Source: Gammaproteobacteria bacterium
Lineage (GTDB): Bacteria; Pseudomonadota; Gammaproteobacteria; Pseudomonadales; Litorivicinaceae
DNA: 18,507 bases
Assembly (NCBI GenBank): GCA_002717305.1
Contig: PBDH01000030.1
Span: 1 to 18,507 of the forward strand
Direction of reading: 5' to 3'
Under the pieces are notes generated by a model. The model saw only the letters and a list, made by a program, of their open reading frames with translations. It had not been told where the DNA came from and did not search any database. The translations under genes were made by a program, and so were the position numbers. Positions 6,169 to 13,261 of this stretch are shown here, piece after piece (positions within the stretch are counted from its first letter, which is position 1; each line of letters begins with the position of its first letter).

Positions 6169-7197
6169 GTGCACTCTGGGGAACGTTGGCTTTTTAATTT
6201 GGCCGCCTTTGTGGTGGTCATAGCAGGCATTAAGTCGGCTAGCGCGATTATCGTGACCTTGCTCGTCGCATTGTTCGTGGCGCTAATCTCGGCTCCACTA
6301 TCAATCGGTCTCAAGAACCGCGGTGTCCCAAATGTCGTCTCGGTAATAATCGTATTGGTTCTTCTTCTATCGATCGTCGCTGGATTTAGTGCTGTTATTG
6401 GCGGATCAGTAAACGCATTTAGTGCGGCAGCACCTATTTATGAAGCTCGCCTGAATGACCAACTTGAATCATTTTGGGTTATTGCTGCCAATTACGACGT
6501 CCCCATCGATGCGAACCAGCTACGTCAAACCCTTAACACAACGGGTGTCTTTACGCTTCTATCGAATTTGTTGACTGCCTTGGGCGCCCTCCTGACCAAT
6601 GGTTTTCTTATTCTATTGATTGTCGTCTTCATTTTAATGGAAGCCGCATCGATGCCACAAAAAGCTCGTGTTGCGTTTGAGCGAGGAGAACATGAGCCAT
6701 TTGGTGCGTTCACACAGTTTATGGGACACTTAAATCAATATTTGCTGATAAAAACGCTCATAGGTCTGATAACAGGGGTAGCGGTTACTGGATTTCTTTT
6801 ATCGGAAGGAGTGGATTTCCCGTTCGTTTTAGGCCTCGTAGCATTCCTTTTGAACTATATCCCAACTCTTGGCTCAATATTAGCAGGCGTCCCAGCAGTG
6901 ATCTTAGCCTTCCTTGAATTTGGAATTGGTTCAGCTGGCCTCACAACCCTAGTATATCTGGGCGTCAACATTGGGCTCGGTCAAATTATCGAACCCCGCC
7001 TGCAGGGTCAGGGTCTCGGACTTTCACCCATGGTTGTTTTCCTGTCCCTCGTATTCTGGGGCTGGTTACTCGGAATCGTAGGCATCCTACTGGCTATTCC
7101 TCTCACTATGACAGCTAAATTAGCTTTCGAAGAGTCTCCCAAGTATCGTTGGTTAGCTGTCCTTCTAGGTCCAGAAAGGCCAGTGAAAAACCCGTAG
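6169..7197 (+). CDS. AI-2E/PerM family permease
   Basis: A 342-residue inner-membrane protein of the AI-2E transporter family (TqsA/PerM/YdiK-like). Family members have been linked to autoinducer-2 export, Na+/H+ exchange or unknown substrates, so the substrate is open. About eight hydrophobic segments are visible. The family signatures are LLNYIPTLGSILAGVPAV (about 224-241) and IEPRLQGQGLGLSPMVVFLS followed by GWLLGIVGILLAIPLT near the C-terminus. A soluble loop (about 90-125) separates the N-terminal helices from the middle. It starts with GTG at 6169, preceded by GAGGG at 6158-6162 with good spacing. It follows the b561 gene after 222 bases that hold no other gene, so it probably has its own promoter. 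Confidence 0.92.
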   Translation: MHSGERWLFNLAAFVVVIAGIKSASAIIVTLLVALFVALISAPLSIGLKNRGVPNVVSVIIVLVLLLSIVAGFSAVIGGSVNAFSAAAPIYEARLNDQLESFWVIAANYDVPIDANQLRQTLNTTGVFTLLSNLLTALGALLTNGFLILLIVVFILMEAASMPQKARVAFERGEHEPFGAFTQFMGHLNQYLLIKTLIGLITGVAVTGFLLSEGVDFPFVLGLVAFLLNYIPTLGSILAGVPAVILAFLEFGIGSAGLTTLVYLGVNIGLGQIIEPRLQGQGLGLSPMVVFLSLVFWGWLLGIVGILLAIPLTMTAKLAFEESPKYRWLAVLLGPERPVKNP

Positions 7198-7491
7198 CTA
7201 CAAATCATTGTCTCCCATCCGATGGCTGACGCTTTTGTGTCGAGAACGAGAAACCAGACACAAAATATAATTATCAAACTTGCTGCGCTCGTTAGGATCC
7301 GTCGAACAGAGACGTGCTCTCATATATGCGTGTTTGGCGTGCCCCTAATTTGACCAAATCAACCTCTAAAGTGCCACTTTTTTTCAAAAAAGGCATTGTG
7401 ATGCAAAAAAAGTCACGTTAGCTTAGCGCAGAGCCGCCGATGGACCAATAATTTTGAATGTACTCGAGGCACTCCTATTCGATAACCTAAA

Positions 7492-7508
7492 TGCACCAAA
7501 CCTGTGCA
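7492..7508. promoter_or_regulatory. NtrC-like palindrome TGCAC-N7-GTGCA
   Basis: TGCACCAAACCTGTGCA has perfect 5-base arms at the spacing of NtrC sites and agrees with 13 of 17 positions of the enteric glnA-type site. It lies about 320 bases before azlC. I found no RpoN promoter with correct GG-N10-GC spacing close by, so its role is uncertain. Confidence 0.35.
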
Positions 7509-7731
7509 CAATATCCACAATAAAGTGTTGCCGTCCGAAACAAGTCTGCTTGCGCCCCATACGTCCAAATACTGATACCGAAACACGCGGTTATTTGAAA
7601 TTTTTTGTTAACCCACTGAAAATACTGACAATTAATATTAATGCAGCATTCTTTTAAATTTTAGAAAACTCGATGGTAACAAACACTTCAAATACTTAGA
7701 GTGGTAACAAAAAATAAATCCCCATAGTTAT

Positions 7732-7746
7732 CCACAGCTGCTGTGG
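7732..7746. repeat. 15-bp palindrome overlapping a DnaA-box word
   Basis: CCACAGC-T-GCTGTGG is a perfect inverted repeat with a single central base, about 67 bases before the azlC start. It overlaps TTATCCACA (7728-7736), the consensus DnaA box. It could be an operator for azlCD or a titration/control site for DnaA. The sequence shows the symmetry; the function is inferred. Confidence 0.45.
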
Positions 7747-7812
7747 GCACCATATTTAGCAAACCGTTACCAATTTCCTGCGTTTTTTTTCAACTTGCTG
7801 TATCGTCCCAGC

Positions 7813-8517
7813 ATGAATTCAAAGCGATCTAGGCAGCTTAGGTCTCCCTTCATAAAGGGAATGCGAGCAATGCTCCCATTTTTACCAGGAATCGTTCCCT
7901 TCGGGGTTGTTGCCGGTTTTACTCCTGTATCGTTCGGATTTACTTGGATCGATTCTTGGCTTGGCTCCCTCCTCATGTTCGCAGGAGCAGCTCAGCTAGC
8001 GACATACCAATTGATAAATGAAGACGCGTCTATTTGGATCATTTTGCTGACGGTCACCGCAATCAATCTTCGCTACGTCCTATATAGCGCCTCGATAGCA
8101 CCTCATCTGGCGGACGCGAATCGGTTAACAAGATTACTGGCAGGGTATGGGTTGAGTGATCAAATTTATCCCATTTGCCACAGTGACTATCGAACTCATG
8201 AATGGGGATTAGACGAGCGTGTCGCATATTATACCGGAGGAACTTTGCTACTTTGGGTACTCTGGCAAGCATGCACCCTTATTGGCGCTTTTGCCGGTCA
8301 AATTATCCCAGTGTTTTGGTCTCTCGAATTTATTATCCCTTTGACATTTTTGACACTAGCACTCCAAACCTTGAAAACGATGGCCCATCGAGTTACCGCT
8401 ATCTCAGGCGCCTTAGTGTCCTTCGTCGGGTTAGACCTACCCTACAGTCTAGGCCTGATTCTTGGCGCTATTTCGGGGGTCTGTTTCGGAGTTTTATACC
8501 AAAGAGCGACCCGATGA
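7813..8517 (+). CDS. azlC: Branched-chain amino acid exporter large subunit, AzlC family
   Basis: A 234-residue inner-membrane protein of the AzlC/LIV-E family, the large subunit of a two-part exporter of branched-chain amino acids and related compounds. The N-terminal signature FIKGMRAMLPFLPGIVPFGVV is characteristic, as is the ATYQLINEDAS...TVTAINLRYVLYSAS block in the centre. Five or more hydrophobic helices are visible. A TTG at 7795 could add six residues, but neither site has a strong ribosome-binding sequence; ATG at 7813 is chosen because it precedes the family-conserved start. The gene ends by overlapping azlD (ATGA at 8514-8517), so the two products are made together. Control elements probably lie in the palindrome-rich stretch upstream. 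Confidence 0.93.
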   Translation: MNSKRSRQLRSPFIKGMRAMLPFLPGIVPFGVVAGFTPVSFGFTWIDSWLGSLLMFAGAAQLATYQLINEDASIWIILLTVTAINLRYVLYSASIAPHLADANRLTRLLAGYGLSDQIYPICHSDYRTHEWGLDERVAYYTGGTLLLWVLWQACTLIGAFAGQIIPVFWSLEFIIPLTFLTLALQTLKTMAHRVTAISGALVSFVGLDLPYSLGLILGAISGVCFGVLYQRATR

Positions 8518-8849
8518 CGCTCGATTTCTTGTTTGTCGTAGGGCTGGCAGGGATTATTACGCTCGGCCTTAAAAGCTCTTTTATCGAGGGACAAACCTAC
8601 TTTACGCTTCCGTCGTGGCTTGTCACGGCATTAGAGTTTGTGCCTCCTGCGGTGCTTTGCTCTCTTATTGTCCCAAATATCTTTAAGGGAGACCCAGGGC
8701 TCGTTCAAGAATTCGGACAGGTAGCCGTCGACCCTAAACCAATCGCTGCGATTCTTGCGGCCGTCGCATTCTTTGCTACAAAGCGAACCATCCCTACTAT
8801 AGTCACCGGAATGATGTCTCTCTATCTCGTTTATTGGCTTCAGATCTAA
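8514..8849 (+). CDS. azlD: Branched-chain amino acid exporter small subunit, AzlD family
   Basis: A 111-residue protein with about four hydrophobic helices, matching the AzlD partner of AzlC in length and character. Its start overlaps the azlC stop by four bases (ATGA), the usual azlCD arrangement. Typical features are the early TLGLKSSF segment, PSWLVTALEFVPPAVLCSLI in the middle and AAVAFFATKRTIPTIVTGM near the C-terminus, where many AzlD proteins carry a comparable basic helix-capping motif. The frame is open further upstream, to 8202, inside azlC, but the overlap start at 8514 is clearly right. It would form the inner-membrane exporter complex with AzlC. Confidence 0.92.
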   Translation: MTLDFLFVVGLAGIITLGLKSSFIEGQTYFTLPSWLVTALEFVPPAVLCSLIVPNIFKGDPGLVQEFGQVAVDPKPIAAILAAVAFFATKRTIPTIVTGMMSLYLVYWLQI

Positions 8850-8872
8850 GCTGAGTAAAACGGAGGTACCCG

Positions 8873-8998
8873 ATGAATGCAAACGACCGCTCTATATGGA
8901 ACCTACTGTCGTGGAATACATCACGCCTTTATGATCGCGGCAATTGTAGGGCCCGGGCACCTATTTACCGTGGGCAGTTAATTTTCTTCGTTGAGTGA
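8873..8998 (+). CDS. Possible 41-residue protein after azlD
   Basis: An ATG-started frame of 41 codons with an excellent Shine-Dalgarno GGAGGT at 8862-8867, five bases before the start, lying 23 bases after azlD. The product starts MNANDRSIWNLLSWN and is rich in Arg, Trp and aromatic residues, with no signal peptide or membrane helix. I recognise no family. It could be a short translated member of the azlCD transcript, or the surviving 5' end of a longer gene lost by deletion, which would explain the strong ribosome-binding site. The 108 bases between its stop and the end of ctaB hold nothing clear. Confidence 0.4.
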   Translation: MNANDRSIWNLLSWNTSRLYDRGNCRARAPIYRGQLIFFVE

Positions 8999-9106
8999 GA
9001 CGCATTCTAGATTAAGAACCAGCCAAAACATTTGTTTGCGGCTTGCTCGCTTCATTTAGTAGACAAGATTACGTCCCAAGTAAAAATAATGTCTCCCGAT
9101 ACCCTA

Positions 9107-10006
9107 TTAGAAAGCAACAAAATGATCGACAAGCAAAAATAGAAATAACCACATTATGTAGCGTATTGAATACCAAAATAGGTACAAAGCATCTTGTGGA
9201 TCTTTTGAATCCGAATACTTCTGGAGAAGCATTAAGAACCTTACGTTGATAACTGTAATGCCTGCTAAATAAAAGACACCGCTCATACCGCTCAGGTAGG
9301 GCAAGAGCGTTACCAAGATCATTAAAATAGTGTAAAGCAGCATTTGCAATCGTGTGTATTCATCGCCATGCGTCACAGGCAACATAGGGATATCTGCGTT
9401 GGCGTAATCTTCTTTTTTGGCAATGCACAACGCCCAAAAATGTGGAGGCGTCCAAGCAAAGATAATAGCTACCAACAACAATGCGTATGGATCTATCGTA
9501 TTGGTCACAGCAACCCAACCAAGTAACGGCGGCGATGCACCAGCAATACCACCAATCACGATGTTTTGGGGCGTCGCTCGTTTAAGATATAGAGTATAAA
9601 CAACGGCGTAGGCAATAATTGACGTAAAGGTCAATACCGCAGTCAATAAATTAGCCACGATGACCAACGTACCAAGCCCTGTTATGCCGAGTACGAACGC
9701 GAATAGCAGCGCATTAGTTGGCGATATCTTTCCATCAGAGACAGGTCGATGTTTGGTCCTGCTCATCATTGCATCTATTCGCCGATCGACGACATGGTTT
9801 ACAGCCGCTGCCGCTGAGGCAGCGAGACCGATTCCGCCATTTGCGAGGATAAATAGCTCGATGCTCGGTAATACCGGGCTTGCTAGCAACATTCCAACCA
9901 TCGAGGTCAGAACAAGGACCGCAACCACTCGTGGCTTGGTTAATGTAAGATAATCTCTCCAGGAGGGGCTCGTTGATCCGACATTAAGCGTGTCTGACAT
10001 TGCCAT
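9107..10006 (-). CDS. ctaB: Heme O synthase (protoheme IX farnesyltransferase)
   Basis: A 299-residue inner-membrane UbiA-family prenyltransferase that adds a farnesyl group to heme B to give heme O, the precursor of the heme A in the adjacent oxidase. The first Asp-rich motif is NHVVDRRID (Asn70, Asp74, Asp78) and the second is in DYANADIPMLP (Asp200, Asp205). About nine hydrophobic segments are visible. The N-terminal block DYLTLTKPRVVAVLV is typical. The open frame extends to 10126, but the ATG at 10006 is preferred because AGGAGG lies about nine bases before it and the family N-terminus fits. The gene overlaps the end of ctaA by 23 bases, so the two are co-translated. It is the last gene of the cluster and converges with the azlCD transcript. 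Confidence 0.95.
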   Translation of the reverse strand: MAMSDTLNVGSTSPSWRDYLTLTKPRVVAVLVLTSMVGMLLASPVLPSIELFILANGGIGLAASAAAAVNHVVDRRIDAMMSRTKHRPVSDGKISPTNALLFAFVLGITGLGTLVIVANLLTAVLTFTSIIAYAVVYTLYLKRATPQNIVIGGIAGASPPLLGWVAVTNTIDPYALLLVAIIFAWTPPHFWALCIAKKEDYANADIPMLPVTHGDEYTRLQMLLYTILMILVTLLPYLSGMSGVFYLAGITVINVRFLMLLQKYSDSKDPQDALYLFWYSIRYIMWLFLFLLVDHFVAF

Positions 10007-11009
10007 AAATAGCATCCTCCTGCTCCACAGCCGTAGCGTACGCAATCGACCACGCTGAAAACAATAATAAAACACCAAGCGCATGATGAATAAATGCAAG
10101 GCTATCTGGAACCGCGTAAACGACATTGGCGTAACCGAATACTATTTGTACGATAACCAACCCTATGAAATGGTAGGCTTGGCGTAACCTAAGCACCTTG
10201 CCTCTGACGTAAAACGTTAGCAACATAATCCAATATCCTAGCACAACGAATGCACCGGCCCGGTGAACCATCTGAATTGCTGCCCTTGCACCATGTTCCA
10301 ATCGACCGCCCTCATAATTTAGACCTACTTCGGGAAAAAAGTTGAACCCACTCTGAAAATCGTATTGAACCTCGGTCCCCATGGAACATCCCAATACGGA
10401 CGGACAGGCCCAACCCGCGTAATTCGTAGAGACCCACCCGCCTAGTAAGATTTGTATAAACAACAAACCGACACCCACCAAGACTGGCCCTCGTATTTTG
10501 ATTAGACTGGTCTCACCATTTACCAGTCGCTTAAGGCGATGCCTCAAATACATCAGAGTAGACACAATTATAAGTCCACCCATTAAATGCAATGTGACAA
10601 TATTCGGAACGAGCTTCAATGTTACGGTGAAAGCCCCAAAAGCGCCCTGAACAATTACAAGCCCCAAAACCGTCAGTGAAAGTAAAAACGGATAATTGGG
10701 TGTCCTCGCTTTTTCACGGTATCCAACAAAGGCCAGTGCCACAATTAAAAGACCCAAGATTCCCGCAATGTAACGGTGAATCATCTCAATCCAACCTTTG
10801 TGAGCGGCGACATGAATCTCTGGATAGCGCTCTTGAAGATACGTGAGCATTTCAGTATCTGTCGTCATAACCATTTCACCAAAGCAACCTGGCCAGTCTG
10901 GACAACCAAGACCCGAGTCGGTGATACGCGTAAAACCACCCATTAACACAACTTCAACAGCCAAAAATAACGCGATTGTGGCTAATTTTAATGGAAGATT
11001 ATTGGCCAT
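9984..11009 (-). CDS. ctaA: Heme A synthase (COX15/CtaA family)
   Basis: A 341-residue inner-membrane enzyme that oxidises the C8 methyl group of heme O to the formyl group of heme A. Eight hydrophobic helices in two similar halves are visible. Conserved heme-binding histidines appear as His78 in EMIHRY, His141 in VTLHLMGG, His249 in QMVHRAGA and His308/309 in FIHHALG. Glu75, in the catalytic EMIH segment, is present. A Cys pair (Cys36/Cys42, CPDWPGC) lies in the first periplasmic loop and another (Cys202/Cys208) in the second half. The ATG at 11009 overlaps the stop of the upstream SCO-like gene (TAATG), indicating coupling. It supplies heme A to CoxA together with CtaB. Confidence 0.95.
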   Translation of the reverse strand: MANNLPLKLATIALFLAVEVVLMGGFTRITDSGLGCPDWPGCFGEMVMTTDTEMLTYLQERYPEIHVAAHKGWIEMIHRYIAGILGLLIVALAFVGYREKARTPNYPFLLSLTVLGLVIVQGAFGAFTVTLKLVPNIVTLHLMGGLIIVSTLMYLRHRLKRLVNGETSLIKIRGPVLVGVGLLFIQILLGGWVSTNYAGWACPSVLGCSMGTEVQYDFQSGFNFFPEVGLNYEGGRLEHGARAAIQMVHRAGAFVVLGYWIMLLTFYVRGKVLRLRQAYHFIGLVIVQIVFGYANVVYAVPDSLAFIHHALGVLLLFSAWSIAYATAVEQEDAIYGNVRHA

Positions 11010-11458
11010 TATCCCACCTTCGATAATTTCAAAAGCTTTTTCAAATCTCGGAGGATCAAGGTTGGATTGATCCCGGGTTCGAAACGTAAAACAACATTAC
11101 CCAACGGATCAATGATCCAAATCGATGGCGCAGTCATCGTTAGGTTATCCGCTTGAATCTCCTTCACAGCCACGCGATCCTTTTCTCGACCCAGTGCGAT
11201 GTGAAAGTTATCCAGTCCCTCACTAAACGAAGCACAAGGCAAACAATTCTCCGTAGACGAGAGAACCACCTGCCATTTAGCCGGATCACCAGGTGCCGGA
11301 AGCCCTATATCGAAATATTGAGTCCCGCTTTCAGCAAGCATACCGTGATGCGTTCGCCCTTTGGGTAATCCGATTTGCCCGAAATACATCGTGAGCGCCG
11401 CAAGGACTGGAACAACTGCAATAGCCCAGACTAACCAAAATATGGTTCTATTACCCAC
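11009..11458 (-). CDS. SCO-like membrane-anchored thiol protein of the cox cluster
   Basis: A 149-residue protein with one N-terminal membrane helix (about 6-26) and a periplasmic domain. The end, PSIWIIDPLGNVVLRFEPG followed by a basic DLKKLLKLSKVG tail, resembles the small SCO/thioredoxin-like proteins found between surf1 and ctaA in many gammaproteobacterial oxidase clusters. A Cys pair, Cys72-Leu-Pro-Cys75, occurs where SCO proteins have CxxxC, and the His copper ligand of SCO is not evident. It may therefore reduce the Cu(A) cysteines of CoxB rather than carry copper; this is inference. It overlaps surf1 by eight bases and ctaA by one, so it is clearly part of the operon. Confidence 0.8.
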   Translation of the reverse strand: MGNRTIFWLVWAIAVVPVLAALTMYFGQIGLPKGRTHHGMLAESGTQYFDIGLPAPGDPAKWQVVLSSTENCLPCASFSEGLDNFHIALGREKDRVAVKEIQADNLTMTAPSIWIIDPLGNVVLRFEPGINPTLILRDLKKLLKLSKVG

Positions 11459-12137
11459 GAATTAGTCCTCGCTTCAATATATATCCTGCCATTCCACCAA
11501 GTACGGCTGCCATCAAGAACCATTGCACCGCGTAGCCATAGTGCGTTGCGGGCCCAAGTCGTGGCGATGGGCCAGCCGCGTTGCGAGATAAAAGACCATC
11601 CGCTAAAACGACTCCTGACAGAAAATCTTCGTTCAGAATGTCAGTCAAAGACTGTACCCGCCAATTATTCGCTATCCTCTCAGGCTGCGATGCAGCCATG
11701 AGATAACTCTCAGTCACCGGAATCCAAAGGCCCGATAGAACAAAACGCTCTGGTACTTCAACTATCGGTAATTCACTTCTAAGTTTCTTCCCTGGAACCC
11801 ATCCTAAATTGACCAAAAATCGGATGGCTCCGTCGATACTCGTGACCTCAGTAAACACCTCATAGCCCGCAACTCGCGCTTGAATACGGTTATCCAAAAA
11901 TACCAACGGTTCAGATACGTCACGTGATACAGGCAGCCGAACCCTATACGAGCCTTTATTCGTTTGGGCCTCCAAGATTTCAGAGCTCGTGGATAGTAAC
12001 GCCTCTCCAACCCTCAATTCTTGAATTAAATTCTCTTTTTGATACGCACGATCAAGCTGCCAAAAACCTGCTTTGACACACAAACCAATAACTGGAATGA
12101 CAACTATCAAAAACCACCATTTCTTTGTGAGCCACAT
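11451..12137 (-). CDS. SURF1 family cytochrome oxidase assembly protein
   Basis: A 228-residue inner-membrane protein of the SURF1/Shy1 family, which assists assembly of heme a-containing oxidases, probably by handling heme A for CoxA. The layout is typical: an N-terminal membrane helix (about 4-22), a periplasmic domain with FLDNRIQARVAGYEV and FLVNLGWVPG segments, and a C-terminal helix (HYGYAVQWFLMAAVLGGMAGY). The GYAVQWF motif is the family's C-terminal signature. The frame opens at 12152, but the ATG at 12137 is better, having AGGAAA six bases before it while the outer ATG has no ribosome-binding site. It overlaps the next gene by eight bases and starts 40 bases from the oppositely oriented DUF2909 gene. 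Confidence 0.93.
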   Translation of the reverse strand: MWLTKKWWFLIVVIPVIGLCVKAGFWQLDRAYQKENLIQELRVGEALLSTSSEILEAQTNKGSYRVRLPVSRDVSEPLVFLDNRIQARVAGYEVFTEVTSIDGAIRFLVNLGWVPGKKLRSELPIVEVPERFVLSGLWIPVTESYLMAASQPERIANNWRVQSLTDILNEDFLSGVVLADGLLSRNAAGPSPRLGPATHYGYAVQWFLMAAVLGGMAGYILKRGLIRG

Positions 12138-12176
12138 TGTGGTTTCCTGCATACTATCAATAACGTGAGATGAACC

Positions 12177-12383
12177 ATGTTCAAACTATTAATTGTGATT
12201 TTATTCCTGGCCGTCGTTGGCGTCTTATTTTCAGGCCTTTATTTCCTGATGAAAGACCCATCCGATAAGAACCGTGTCGTAAGTGCACTCGCTTGGCGCG
12301 TCGGGTTAGCCGCTGTCCTGATAGCCATGGTAGGAATCGGTATTGCTACCGGTCTACTCGAGCCACATGGGATCGGTGGTTAA
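12177..12383 (+). CDS. Twin-transmembrane protein, DUF2909 family, antisense within the cox cluster
   Basis: A 68-residue protein with two membrane helices (about 3-25 and 42-61) separated by a charged loop (KDPSDKNRVVSALAWR). This pattern matches the DUF2909/twin-transmembrane proteins that accompany gammaproteobacterial aa3 oxidase genes; function unknown. It lies between coxC and surf1 but on the opposite strand. Its stop codon overlaps that of coxC by four bases and its start is 40 bases from the surf1 start. The surf1-ctaB transcript, if continuous from coxC, is thus antisense to it. Helix character and conserved context support a real gene. Confidence 0.82.
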   Translation: MFKLLIVILFLAVVGVLFSGLYFLMKDPSDKNRVVSALAWRVGLAAVLIAMVGIGIATGLLEPHGIGG

Positions 12384-13261
12384 AGAATATAGACAAAAAT
12401 AAAGAGTCCAACCCAAACCACATCGACGAAGTGCCAATACCAGGCAACCGCTTCAAATGCGAAATGCTTTTCTGGTGAGAACGCACCATCAAAACAACGC
12501 ATAAGCATCACGAATATCATGGTCGTACCAAGCATCACATGAAACCCATGAAAACCAGTTAACATAAAAAACGTGGCGCCATAGATTCCGGAATTTAGGG
12601 TTAAGCCGAGCTCAGTGTAGGCCTCGTGATACTCCACGGCCTGAAAATATAAAAACACAACGGCCAAAACGATTGTAGCCGCAAGCCAGGCCTCTAACGC
12701 CTGCCTTTTTTGCTCTTTCAAAGCATGATGAGCAAACGTGATCGTAACACTCGAAGTGATTAGCAATGCAGTGTTTACCAAAGGCAGATGCCAAGGATCA
12801 ATCACTGCGTCCGCGCCCGGGAATTGTTTCATATCTGGAGTCTGCAACAAAGGCCAAGTCGCACTAAAGCCTTCCCATAACATATTGGTGACGCCTTTAG
12901 CGCCCTCGCCCCCGATCCACGGCACTGAGAATGTTCGGACATAGAAAAGGGCACCAAAGAACGCTGCGAAGAACATTACTTCGGAGAATATGAACCACAA
13001 CATTCCCTGACGGTAAGACCGGTCAAGCTGTTCGCTGTGTAACCCCTCAGCTTCCTCCCTAATCTGATCTTTAAACCACCCAAAGATCACATAAAAAAGC
13101 ACGAGGAAGCCACTTCCAAGAATCCACGGTCCGATTGAGTCACGATCGGCGGTCATAGATGTGATCGTCATGGCAGCCCCGTAAGCTAAAAGCCCAAGCG
13201 CAACTGATGCCAATATCGGCCACTTACTCTGTTCTGGGACGTAATATGTCGAACCACTCAT
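12380..13261 (-). CDS. coxC: Cytochrome c oxidase subunit III
   Basis: A 293-residue inner-membrane subunit III of the aa3-type oxidase, which stabilises subunit I and helps proton uptake. Seven hydrophobic helices are visible. Family landmarks are FSEVMFFAAFFGALFY in the third helix, the NTALLITSSVTITFAHHAL block, LQAVEY-like FLYFQAVEYHEA and the end FHGFHVMLGTT...YWHFVDVVWVGLFIFVYIL. An acidic pair consistent with lipid/proton-path residues (Glu in SEVMF and QAVEYHE) is kept. Its ATG overlaps the ctaG stop (ATGA at 13258-13261). Typical length for the family in this group is about 270-295, so it is complete. Confidence 0.96.
   Translation of the reverse strand: MSGSTYYVPEQSKWPILASVALGLLAYGAAMTITSMTADRDSIGPWILGSGFLVLFYVIFGWFKDQIREEAEGLHSEQLDRSYRQGMLWFIFSEVMFFAAFFGALFYVRTFSVPWIGGEGAKGVTNMLWEGFSATWPLLQTPDMKQFPGADAVIDPWHLPLVNTALLITSSVTITFAHHALKEQKRQALEAWLAATIVLAVVFLYFQAVEYHEAYTELGLTLNSGIYGATFFMLTGFHGFHVMLGTTMIFVMLMRCFDGAFSPEKHFAFEAVAWYWHFVDVVWVGLFIFVYIL

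Larger units (their letters stand above)
7198..7812. other. Gene-free stretch rich in palindromes and repeats
   Basis: This 615-base stretch has no convincing gene in six frames; the 67-codon frame at 7454-7657 lacks a ribosome-binding site and looks like noise. It is AT-rich towards the right. It holds an NtrC-like palindrome (7492-7508), DnaA-box-like words ATATCCACA (7511-7519) and TTATCCACA (7728-7736), a 15-bp palindrome (7732-7746) and two copies of TGGTAACAAA (7674-7683, 7702-7711) with an inverted GTTACCA at 7766-7772. It lies directly upstream of azlC, whose promoter should be here. Confidence 0.6.

Noticed and set aside
7454..7657. 67-codon plus-strand open frame in the gene-free stretch
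   Set aside because: No ribosome-binding site, odd composition (many Cys, Asn, Thr), no family resemblance.
7500..7740. Possible replication origin from DnaA-box-like words and AT-rich sequence
   Set aside because: Only one consensus box and one near match, far apart, with no dnaA, dnaN, mnmG or gene-strand switch nearby.
7745..7760. Sigma-54-like GGCACC...TTTAGC before azlC
   Set aside because: The GG and GC are 11 or 12 bases apart, not 10, which normally abolishes RpoN promoters.
8202..8513. Long N-terminal extension of azlD inside azlC
   Set aside because: Out-of-frame reading of azlC; the ATGA overlap start at 8514 gives the normal AzlD length.
9043..9249. 68-codon plus-strand frame overlapping the end of ctaB
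   Set aside because: No ribosome-binding site, and most of it is antisense to ctaB.
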